From contig JASLAA010000214.1 in NCBI GenBank assembly GCA_030147325.1, positions 1 to 8,318 of the forward strand: a stretch of DNA of 8,318 nt. The letters run 5' to 3'. The notes beneath the pieces were generated by a model. That model worked only from the letters and a program-made list of their open reading frames with translations. It was not told where the DNA came from and did not search any database. The translations under genes and the position numbers were made by a program. Source of the DNA: Arthrobacter sp. (GTDB lineage Bacteria > Actinomycetota > Actinomycetes > Actinomycetales > Micrococcaceae). Shown here piece after piece: positions 1-5,418 of this stretch (position 1 is its first letter; each line of letters starts with the position of its first letter).

Positions 1-80
1 CCGATACCGTCGCTCGCTCCGGTGACGATGGCGAGTTTCCCGGTCAGGTCGGGGATGGTGAGCTCGTAGGTGCGCGTCAT
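1..80 (-). CDS. Short-chain dehydrogenase/reductase, N-terminal fragment (runs off left edge)
   Basis: Only the first 26 codons are inside the window, read on the minus strand from an ATG at 80. The peptide starts with a short leader, then TGKLAIVTGASDGI. This is the beta1 strand and the TGxxxGI(G) dinucleotide-binding turn (residues 20-26) of a classical SDR, an NAD(P)-dependent oxidoreductase of alcohols, ketones or similar substrates. An AAGGAA Shine-Dalgarno sequence (87-92) sits 6 nt before the ATG and supports this start. The gene lies 163 bases downstream of the XRE/MmyB-like regulator on the same strand and may be its target, which is an inference from position. The catalytic Tyr/Lys and the substrate pocket are outside the window, so the substrate is unknown. 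Confidence 0.88.
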   Translation of the reverse strand, partial: MTRTYELTIPDLTGKLAIVTGASDGI

Positions 81-136
81 GAGAAGTTCCTTCGTGCGGA
101 GGGAGAATCAGGGGTGCCGGTGTCGGCGCCTGATCT

Positions 137-187
137 CATGGTTCATCGGTTGCTGCGGCGTATCTAGGACCTGTCGATCCATGGTTC
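137..187. repeat. Pair of GAACCATG direct repeats upstream of the partial SDR
   Basis: On the minus strand GAACCATG occurs at 187-180 and at 144-137. Each is followed by a similar tail (GATCGACAGG and AGATCAGGCG). They lie between the XRE/MmyB-like gene and the SDR and could be binding sites for that regulator. Two short copies may also be chance. Confidence 0.3.
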
Positions 188-224
188 GCCAGACAGTGGC
201 TAGGTCTCAGTTGGTCGAGCAGTG

Positions 225-241
225 GCTGCTGGGTCGGCAGC
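225..241 (-). terminator. Small hairpin just after the XRE/MmyB-like gene
   Basis: GCTGC (225-229) and GCAGC (237-241) can pair around a 7-nt loop, just past the stop codon at 244-246 on the minus strand. There is no T-run, so read-through into the SDR is plausible. The rest of the 163-base gap shows only the direct repeats. Confidence 0.2.
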
Positions 242-243
242 GG

Positions 244-1083
244 TCAGGAGGTGATCGTCTGCGTGCCGATGACAGTCAGCAGTTGCAGTTTCTCGTGGCT
301 GTCGCTGCCGGGCACGGCCGTGTAGACGAGGAGGCGATGGGACTGGTCCGGATCGAGCAGGGTCTGGCAGTTGAGATCGAGCCGGCCGACCGTCGGGTGG
401 AGGAACCGTTTGACCTCGGGCGGTTGCACGCCGACTTCCTGGGTGTCCCAGGCGCTGCGGAAGTCGGTGTTGTCCTGCAGGAGCGCGGCGAGTTCAGCTG
501 CCCGCGAGTTTGGCCCGCGGAGGGCTACGATCTGACGCAACCCCGAGGCATAGAGCCGGGATAGCCGCTCGCGTTCCTCCGGTGGGTAGGCTTCCCTGGC
601 TGCGGGGTCGGTGAACCACCGGTACCCGATACTCCGACCGGGACCGGCGCGCTGCGAGGCGTCACCGAAAAGTGCCAGACCTAGCGGTGTCTGCCGGAGG
701 GTGTCCCCGACTTTGGTGATGATCTCTGCGGGAGTGTCCGTGAGCCGGTCGAGGATCCGTAGCAGTCCGGGGCTCACGAACTCACTGTCGGTGCCGCGCT
801 GAGGCGGGGTATGCCCGGCGAGACGGAAAAGATGATCACGCTCGCCCAGGGTCAGATGTAGACCCTGGGCCATGGAGGTGACCATCTGCTCCGAGGGGTG
901 TGGGCCGGTGCCGCGCTCGAGGCGGGCGTAGTAGTCGCTGGACATATGGCACAGTCCAGCCACTTCCTCCCTTCGCAGGCCGTTGGTCCGCCGCCGCTGA
1001 CCCCGCATCAGGCCGACGTCCTCGGGCTGCAGCGCTTCACGGCGATGCCGCAGAAACGAGCCCAAACCCTCACGATCAATCAT
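244..1083 (-). CDS. XRE-family transcriptional regulator with MmyB-like C-terminal ligand-binding domain
   Basis: This 279-residue cytoplasmic DNA-binding protein is a typical length for its family. Residues 5-60 form an XRE-type helix-turn-helix, with the signature GLRREEVAGL followed by the recognition segment SSDYYARLERG (about 48-58). This resembles the HTH_31 group common in actinobacteria. Residues from about 105 to the end match the MmyB-like domain. Landmarks are TPLGLALFGD near 132-141, the WFTDPAAREAYP segment near 156-167, FLHPTVGRLDL near 227-237 and a C-terminal LVYTAVPGS then LQLL. The family is thought to bind a small hydrophobic ligand. The ATG at 1083 is backed by a strong AGGGAGGT site (1089-1096) five nt upstream. 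Such regulators often sit beside SDR genes, and here an SDR starts 163 bases downstream on the same strand. The ligand and target are unknown. Confidence 0.93.
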   Translation of the reverse strand: MIDREGLGSFLRHRREALQPEDVGLMRGQRRRTNGLRREEVAGLCHMSSDYYARLERGTGPHPSEQMVTSMAQGLHLTLGERDHLFRLAGHTPPQRGTDSEFVSPGLLRILDRLTDTPAEIITKVGDTLRQTPLGLALFGDASQRAGPGRSIGYRWFTDPAAREAYPPEERERLSRLYASGLRQIVALRGPNSRAAELAALLQDNTDFRSAWDTQEVGVQPPEVKRFLHPTVGRLDLNCQTLLDPDQSHRLLVYTAVPGSDSHEKLQLLTVIGTQTITS

Positions 1084-1241
1084 GTTGTACCTCCCTGGGG
1101 TGTGGCCTCCTGTCTATCGTGTGCACCCTCAGGTATCCACGGCCTGTCAGACCACCCCTTTGATGAGGGCGCCAGTGCGCGGTGTCCCTGGAGGTTGGTG
1201 CGACGTAGCCTCTGCCGATGACGGAGGACCATCACGATCGC

Positions 1242-1255
1242 CACTCTCGCGAGTG
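1242..1255. repeat. Short inverted repeat upstream of the XRE/MmyB-like gene
   Basis: CACTC (1242-1246) and GAGTG (1251-1255) flank a 4-nt centre in the 226-base gap before the regulator's start. The position, about 160 bases upstream of the ATG, would suit an upstream promoter or operator. The 5-bp arms are too short to be sure. Confidence 0.25.
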
Positions 1256-1274
1256 CACCTGCTGCGTCTTGCTG

Positions 1275-1289
1275 CACAGTGGCACAGTG
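1275..1289. repeat. Tandem CACAGTG repeat
   Basis: CACAGTG occurs at 1275-1281 and 1283-1289, one base apart, and each unit is itself a CAC-N-GTG palindrome. It lies 20 bases beyond the esterase stop codon (minus strand) and about 190 bases upstream of the XRE/MmyB-like gene. It could be a protein-binding site or chance. I see no clear promoter or intrinsic terminator in this gap. Confidence 0.35.
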
Positions 1290-1309
1290 TCAGGGTTTCG
1301 GGGTTGAAG

Positions 1310-2260
1310 CTAGGCCAGCGCGCCGCGGAGCTCCTGGCAGAGTTCGCCGAGTGCCTGCGGGACGGCCCTGCTGACGTGGGGGAACGCCATGAAGCCGTGG
1401 GGCATGCCGACGTAGGTCGTCGTGCGGACGGCGGACCCCGCTTTTTGCAGGGCAGCGGCGTAGCGGAGGCCGTCGTCGCGCAGCGGATCGTGTTCGGCCA
1501 CCTGCACCAGGGCCGGCGGCAGCCCGCTCAGGTCATCGGCCAGCAGGGGTGACGCGTACGGGTGTCGCGGGTCCTGGTCCCCGAGGTAGTGCCCGCGGAA
1601 CGCCAGCATGTCCGCCTTCGTGAGGATCGGCGCAGTCGCGTTCTCCTCGATGGACGGACTCGCCATGCTCATGTCGGTCGCCGGGTACACCAGTCCCTGG
1701 AACGCGATGCCGGGCCCCGACCTGTCCCGAGCCATCAGGGCGACGACGGCTGCCAGGTTCCCTCCCGCACTGTCGCCCACCACGGCGACCCGCGAGGTAT
1801 CGGCGCCTAGCTCCGTCCCCCGGCTGACCAGGTCGACGGTCGCCGCGTACGCATCTTCCGCTGCGGCCGGCCAGGGATGTCCGGGCGCCAGGCGGTAGTC
1901 CAGGGAGGCGACGACGGCGTGCGCGTCCCGGGCGATACTGCTCGCGAACCAGTCATAGGTGTCGAGGCTTCCCGAGGTCCAACCGCCGCCGTGGATGAAC
2001 ACGACCAGTGGAAGCACCTCGCCCTGAGCCGGCGCCGGCGGGTGATAGGTGCGGACCGGGATGGTGCCTTCGGCGCCGGCAGCAGTGGTGTTTCGTACCT
2101 CTATGGTCTTGGCAAGTCCGCCGAGCAGGAGGTCGGTCAGCGGATTGTGGCCGATCACCCGGCGCTGGTCCGCGAGGATCTGCTCCTCGGACCGCCTGGT
2201 CACGGAGGCCAGGCCGATGAGCCGGCCCAGGAGCCTTGTCCGCAGGTCGATGGCAGTCAT
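1310..2260 (-). CDS. Alpha/beta hydrolase, family IV (hormone-sensitive-lipase-like) esterase
   Basis: This 316-residue cytoplasmic carboxylesterase has no signal peptide. It carries the HSL-family oxyanion motif HGGG (residues 90-93, in VVFIHGGGW) and the nucleophile elbow GDSAGG (162-167, catalytic Ser164). The expected acid is Asp258 in AEHDPLRD, and His288 in MPHGF completes the triad. DYRLAPGHPWPAA (121-133) is the conserved family strand and loop. An N-terminal cap of about 60 residues precedes the fold, as is usual. I start at the ATG at 2260 because AAGGA (2268-2272) lies 7 nt upstream; a TTG at 2281 in the same frame has no ribosome site. The family hydrolyses short-chain acyl esters and sometimes lactones, but the true substrate is not visible. 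It lies 92 bases downstream of the extended SDR on the same strand, so co-transcription from the TetR-controlled promoter is likely. Confidence 0.93.
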   Translation of the reverse strand: MTAIDLRTRLLGRLIGLASVTRRSEEQILADQRRVIGHNPLTDLLLGGLAKTIEVRNTTAAGAEGTIPVRTYHPPAPAQGEVLPLVVFIHGGGWTSGSLDTYDWFASSIARDAHAVVASLDYRLAPGHPWPAAAEDAYAATVDLVSRGTELGADTSRVAVVGDSAGGNLAAVVALMARDRSGPGIAFQGLVYPATDMSMASPSIEENATAPILTKADMLAFRGHYLGDQDPRHPYASPLLADDLSGLPPALVQVAEHDPLRDDGLRYAAALQKAGSAVRTTTYVGMPHGFMAFPHVSRAVPQALGELCQELRGALA

Positions 2261-2267
2261 GTCTTCA

Positions 2268-2272
2268 TCCTT
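2268..2272 (-). promoter_or_regulatory. Ribosome binding site that decides the esterase start
   Basis: AAGGA on the minus strand is followed by 7 nt and then the ATG at 2260. It lies inside the reading frame that begins at the alternative TTG at 2281, which has no purine-rich tract before it. This favours the 316-residue product over one seven residues longer. Confidence 0.6.
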
Positions 2273-2352
2273 GATCGTCAACTGGACAACGCATGGACGG
2301 CGCCGCGCACGCCTGCCATGTGAAGGTCATCTAATCCGCCGCACACACACGG

Positions 2353-3366
2353 TCAGACGGCGGACCAGCCGCCGTCGGAGGGCAGGATGGCGCCGTTGAT
2401 GTTCACGCCGTCGTCGCTGAGGAGGAACGAGATCGTGGCCGCGAGGTGGGCGGGGTCGGCGATGCTGGGGATGTTGACACGGGCCGCTTCGAGGCGGGTG
2501 GATCCGTACGCCGACGGTGCGCCGGGCATGGGGATGCCGGTGGCGACGCCGCCTGGTGCGACGGCGTTGATGCGCAGTCCTTCCTTCGCGTACATGAAGG
2601 CGGCGCTGCGGGTGATGCCCACGACGGCGTGCTTCGACGCGGTGTAGGCGACGCCCGATGCGGAGCCGCGCAGGCCCGCCTCGGAGGCGACGTTGACGAT
2701 CGAGCCGTGACCGGCATCGAGCATGACGGGCAGGACCGCCCGGGTCAGGCGCATGAGTCCTTCCACATTGACTGCGAACACGCGCGACCACATGGCGTCC
2801 GATACCTCGTGCAGCGGGCTGAAGTCGTCATTGATACCAGCGACGTTGGCCAGGGCGTCGATGCGACCATCCGCGCCGGCGATGATGCGTTCCACCGACG
2901 CTGCATCGGTGAGGTCGGCTGCGATAGGGACTACCCGGTGACCCTCGAGGGAAGCTGCGAGATCCTCCACGCGGTCGCCGGCGATGTCGACTGCGAGCAC
3001 GCGCCCGCCCTCCCGGGCCACCCGCGACGCGGTGGCGCGGCCGATACCCGAACCGGCTCCTGTGACGATCACGGTGCGTCCCTCGAACCGACCGGGAACG
3101 ATGCGTTCCTGCCAGACCGACGCATCGGCTTCGGGGATCAGGCCCCCGTTGACCTGCTTCACGAGTCCGTCGACCGCTTCCTGTGGCAGGGCGCCCTGGC
3201 TCAGAGCGACCAGCTGCTGCAGGGGCATGGACCTCGCCGGGCCGAGAGCAGCCTCGTCGGTGCCGGCCTGGGCGAGGAATCCCCGCAGGACCGGTCCTCC
3301 CTCGGGGTGGCCGAGCCACTGCTCGATGGTGCTGTGGGCGGTCAGGGTGACAGGTGGCTGCGTCAT
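2353..3366 (-). CDS. SDR family NAD(P)-dependent oxidoreductase with a ~90-residue N-terminal extension
   Basis: This 337-residue protein contains a complete classical SDR from about residue 92. It has the cofactor turn TGAGSGIG (102-109), an acidic residue after beta2 (LAVDIAG, Asp127, suggesting NAD rather than NADP), NVAG (174-177), the catalytic Ser228 in NVASEAG and the YxxxK pair Tyr241/Lys245. PGGVATGI (271-278) and a typical C-terminal SDGGWSAV follow. Residues 1-90 are not part of the normal ~250-residue fold. They look helical and acidic to neutral, with WLGHPEGGPVLR and PLQQLVALSQGALPQE as the clearest elements. The ATG at 3366 has GGAAGG (3374-3379) 7 nt upstream. Because the extension has normal codon use and no better internal start, I treat it as real. 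The gene is divergent from the TetR-type regulator and upstream of the esterase. The likely role is oxidation or reduction of an alcohol/ketone; substrate unknown. Confidence 0.93.
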   Translation of the reverse strand: MTQPPVTLTAHSTIEQWLGHPEGGPVLRGFLAQAGTDEAALGPARSMPLQQLVALSQGALPQEAVDGLVKQVNGGLIPEADASVWQERIVPGRFEGRTVIVTGAGSGIGRATASRVAREGGRVLAVDIAGDRVEDLAASLEGHRVVPIAADLTDAASVERIIAGADGRIDALANVAGINDDFSPLHEVSDAMWSRVFAVNVEGLMRLTRAVLPVMLDAGHGSIVNVASEAGLRGSASGVAYTASKHAVVGITRSAAFMYAKEGLRINAVAPGGVATGIPMPGAPSAYGSTRLEAARVNIPSIADPAHLAATISFLLSDDGVNINGAILPSDGGWSAV

Positions 3367-3411
3367 TGCTGGTCCTTCCGACGATCCGCTGGGCGAGATG
3401 ATCCTTCCGGC

Positions 3412-3440
3412 AGGTTACATTCAACAGTGTTGAATGGCTA
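3412..3440 (-). promoter_or_regulatory. Candidate promoter of the SDR-esterase unit
   Basis: On the minus strand TAGCCA (3440-3435) and TAACCT (3417-3412) are separated by 17 nt. They match the TTGACA/TATAAT consensus at about 4 and 3 positions. The palindromic operator fills the spacer, so a bound repressor would block RNA polymerase. The fit is modest and the placement is partly guided by the operator; other -10 choices are possible. Confidence 0.35.
3418..3436. promoter_or_regulatory. Perfect 19-bp palindrome, probable TetR-family operator
   Basis: CATTCAACAGTGTTGAATG is an exact inverted repeat of two 9-bp half-sites around a central G. It lies 51 bases before the SDR start and 101 bases before the start of the TetR-type gene, in their shared divergent promoter region. 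Length, symmetry and position are what a TetR-family dimer recognises, so the regulator most likely represses both its own gene and the SDR-esterase unit. Binding itself is inferred. Confidence 0.8.
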
Positions 3441-3537
3441 CTCATTCGCGAGGGAGGCCTGCGGGACTCGCTGATGTCGGTCGCGGGGATCCGCAGGGCA
3501 GGCAGGGTAGAGCGGGGCCTGAAGATAGGGTTGGAGC

Positions 3538-4083
3538 ATGATCGAGGGCAGGACGGAGACGCGCGCGGCGATCCTTCACGCCGCGCGCACCCTGTTCCTT
3601 GAGAAGGGCTACGCGGGTGCGTCGGTGAGATCGGTGGCGTCAGCCGCCGGCGTGGATGCCGCCCTCCCAATCCACTACTTCGGCACGAAAGAGGCCCTCT
3701 TCCTCGAGGCCCTGCCGTCGATGCCGGAATACCAGCCCCTGCTCGAAGGAGATCCGGGCAACCTGGGCGAGCGCTTCGTCCGGTACGTCCTCGAGGAGGA
3801 CGGGCACCTACGGCCCCTCTACCTCACGCTTCTGCGCGCGAGCGACGCCGGAGCGGTCGGTGAGCAGTTGCGGCACCTTCACGAGACAACCTTCGTTGCG
3901 CCGCTGCGGACCCGACTGATCGGTCCGGACGCCGACCTCCGGGCCCGGCTGGCCGCGGCCCTGGTCGGCGGGCTGATGTATGCGCTGTGGGTCGTGGGGG
4001 ACGAGCAGCTGCTCGCCGAGAGCGAGAACGTCATCATCCGCCGATACGGCGCCCTTCTGCAGCAGCTGATCGACCCGGCGTAG
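3538..4083 (+). CDS. TetR/AcrR-family transcriptional repressor
   Basis: This is a 181-residue cytoplasmic regulator, near the usual 190-210 residues of the family. The N-terminal TetR DNA-binding domain spans about residues 5-55: ILHAARTLFLEKGYAGASVR, then the helix-turn-helix SVASAAGVDAALPIHYFGTKEAL with the family hallmark YFGTKEAL (47-54). Residues 60-181 form the helical ligand-binding and dimer domain, ending in a hydrophobic helix near 137-153 (ARLAAALVGGLMYALWVVG). The ATG at 3538 follows AGGG (3527-3530) by 7 nt. It is divergent from the extended SDR with a perfect palindrome between them, which suggests autoregulation and control of the SDR-esterase unit by a small-molecule ligand, perhaps that pathway's substrate. 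The ligand is unknown. Confidence 0.93.
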   Translation: MIEGRTETRAAILHAARTLFLEKGYAGASVRSVASAAGVDAALPIHYFGTKEALFLEALPSMPEYQPLLEGDPGNLGERFVRYVLEEDGHLRPLYLTLLRASDAGAVGEQLRHLHETTFVAPLRTRLIGPDADLRARLAAALVGGLMYALWVVGDEQLLAESENVIIRRYGALLQQLIDPA

Positions 4084-4198
4084 GCCTTTCCCGGCCAGAC
4101 AGGCGTTGCGATACGCTTCGGTCGACTCGGCGGACCTCCTGGCAAAGCTGTTGTCAGCGCGACCCAGGACCGCAGCCAGCGGGGAACCGGTTGTGTTC

Positions 4199-4219
4199 GG
4201 CGTGGCGGCCTTTCACGCC
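4199..4219 (-). terminator. Weak hairpin at the end of the LacI gene
   Basis: GGCGTG (4199-4204) and CACGCC (4214-4219) can pair around a 9-nt loop. The stem overlaps the LacI stop codon and lies between the convergent TetR and LacI genes. No T-run follows on either strand, so it is not a classical intrinsic terminator and may be chance in GC-rich DNA. The rest of the 129-base convergent gap shows nothing else I can support. Confidence 0.2.
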
Positions 4220-5247
4220 CCGCGCCTGATGGCCGGCTCAGAACGTACCGGCCCGGTGCTTCCCCTGACTGTGATCCTGGGCGTGAAGACGGTCGCCGAT
4301 TTCTCCGGGACGGTACCCTCCAGGAGTTCGTGCAGCCGGTGCCAGGCCTGCTCGCCAAGGGTTGTCAGCGGCACGGCCGCCGTGGTCAGCGGTGGAGAGG
4401 TGTAGGCGGCAAACGGAATATCGTCGAAGCCGGTGACCGACAGCTCCTGCGGAACGTTCACTCCCTGTTCGTGAAGTCCACTCAGCAGCCCCATGGCAAC
4501 GAGGTCGTTGAAAGCAATCACGCCAGTGGCCTCGCTGGCAACAACCCGGGGGGCGGCACTGCGTCCCGAGGCGAAGCTGGACCCGCACTGTTCAACAGCG
4601 ACCTCGACAGCAGGATGAGACGCGCGGAACGACTCGAGCCCCACAAGCCGGAGACGGTTGGACGCGCTGGTCTCGGGTCCGGAGAGAAAGAGGAGGCGGC
4701 GGTGGCCCAGCTGTACCAGGTGCTCCGCCAACTCCTGTATTCCCTGCGCATAGTCGACAGACAGGCTCGGAGTCCCGTCGGAGGCGCTCCTGTTGATGAG
4801 CACCATCGGCTGGAGGCTGGGCGCCAGTTCGTTCAGCTCTGACGTGGTCATGCGGGGAGCGCACAGCACCACCCCATCACCCCTGCGCCTCGCTTCCGCG
4901 GCCAGGATGCTTTCCTCGCTCGACGTCTCCGAGGAATCCGCGATGAGCACCCGGTAGCCGTCCTCGGCCGCGGCACTGCTCAGACCCTGCAGGATCACCT
5001 GGAACATCGGGTTGGCAAGGTCGGGCACCAGGATGCCGATGGTCTCGGTCTTTCCGCGGGCGAGGCTGCGACCCAGGGGATTGGCCTGGTACTTCAATTC
5101 TTTCGCGACCGAGCGCACGCGTGCCGCGATCGTCGGATCCACGGTGAAGCTGCCGTTCATGACACGTGAGACCGTCGCGAGGGACACCCCCGCCTGCGCA
5201 GCGACGTCGGCGATTCCGACGCGGCGGGCAGCAGCTCTCTTCTGCAT
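4213..5247 (-). CDS. LacI-family transcriptional regulator
   Basis: This 344-residue cytoplasmic repressor is the usual LacI/GalR length. The N-terminal helix-turn-helix is at residues 11-32 (GIADVAAQAGVSLATVSRVM, then NG). The hinge helix is near 56-65, with NPLGRSLARG carrying the leucine that intercalates at a central CG step. The periplasmic-binding-protein-like core starts at ETIGILVPDLANPMF (68-82) and includes GHRRLLFLSG (181-190), VIAFNDLVAMGLL (243-255) and VTGFDDIPFA (271-280). The core normally binds a sugar or sugar derivative. The ATG at 5247 has GAGAGG (5254-5259) six nt upstream. It is divergent from the Gfo/Idh gene with a perfect palindrome between them, so it most likely represses the three-gene plus-strand operon and perhaps itself. 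The effector is probably a sugar or uronate-type intermediate, an inference from family and neighbours. Confidence 0.95.
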   Translation of the reverse strand: MQKRAAARRVGIADVAAQAGVSLATVSRVMNGSFTVDPTIAARVRSVAKELKYQANPLGRSLARGKTETIGILVPDLANPMFQVILQGLSSAAAEDGYRVLIADSSETSSEESILAAEARRRGDGVVLCAPRMTTSELNELAPSLQPMVLINRSASDGTPSLSVDYAQGIQELAEHLVQLGHRRLLFLSGPETSASNRLRLVGLESFRASHPAVEVAVEQCGSSFASGRSAAPRVVASEATGVIAFNDLVAMGLLSGLHEQGVNVPQELSVTGFDDIPFAAYTSPPLTTAAVPLTTLGEQAWHRLHELLEGTVPEKSATVFTPRITVRGSTGPVRSEPAIRRGA

Positions 5248-5278
5248 CGCTTGCCTCTCTTCGGTTTCGAAGCGATAC

Positions 5279-5294
5279 GACGAAACGTTGACGT
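5279..5294. promoter_or_regulatory. Possible degenerate second LacI operator
   Basis: Centred on AACGTT (5284-5289), this 16-bp stretch matches the main operator at 10 of 16 positions when aligned on the central CG. Its centre is 54 bp from that of the main site, close to five helical turns. It lies in the leader of the LacI gene. It is much less symmetric than the main operator and may be chance. Confidence 0.25.
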
Positions 5295-5332
5295 CGCCAC
5301 CCCAGGTTTGATAGAAAGCATATAACGGTATC

Positions 5333-5348
5333 GAGAAAACGTTTTCTC
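5333..5348. promoter_or_regulatory. Perfect 16-bp palindrome, probable LacI-family operator
   Basis: GAGAAAACGTTTTCTC is an exact palindrome with a central CG, as expected for LacI-family dimers whose hinge helices bind that step. It lies 85 bases before the LacI start and 70 bases before the Gfo/Idh start. The sequence just left of it is AT-rich and contains -10-like elements on both strands, TATAAC (5321-5326, plus) and TATGCT (5322-5317, minus), though I find no convincing -35 partner for either. The site could therefore block transcription in both directions. Confidence 0.8.
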
Positions 5349-5391
5349 ACCCTACCGACGACCTTTGTGGGTAGCCGGGCCACTGATCATT

Positions 5392-5408
5392 CATCCTCTG
5401 AAAGGATG
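5392..5408 (+). promoter_or_regulatory. Leader hairpin covering the Gfo/Idh ribosome binding site
   Basis: CATCCT (5392-5397) and AGGATG (5403-5408) form a 6-bp perfect stem with a 5-nt loop. Most of the Shine-Dalgarno sequence AAAGGA (5401-5406) is inside the loop-stem. The site is 12 nt from the ATG at 5419, a long spacing, and no other start has a better site. The fold might lower translation or be regulatory; it could also be chance. Confidence 0.4.
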
Positions 5409-5418
5409 CTCTCTCCCC

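Noticed and set aside
2335..2364. Inverted repeat TCCGCCG/CGGCGGA around the end of the extended SDR, with a short CA run in the loop
   Set aside because: The loop is 16 nt, one arm is coding and the stop codon lies in the loop; there is no T-run. It is not convincing as a terminator.
2446..3474. A 342-codon plus-strand open frame opposite the extended SDR
   Set aside because: It is antisense to a gene with intact cofactor and catalytic motifs and shows no domain of its own. It also runs through the divergent promoter and operator.
2327..3670. Minus-strand Arg/Pro/His-rich open frames overlapping the SDR and TetR genes
   Set aside because: Composition is typical of out-of-frame GC-rich DNA, and the frames overlap genes supported by motifs and ribosome sites.
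4084..4212. Possible gene remnant in the convergent TetR-LacI gap
   Set aside because: No frame across it shows a recognisable motif, and the open frames that touch it are antisense shadows of the LacI gene.
5264..5286. GTTTCG/CGAAAC inverted repeat with an 11-bp centre in the LacI leader
   Set aside because: Short arms, a wide spacer and a centre unlike the CG-centred main operator make it more likely to be chance.
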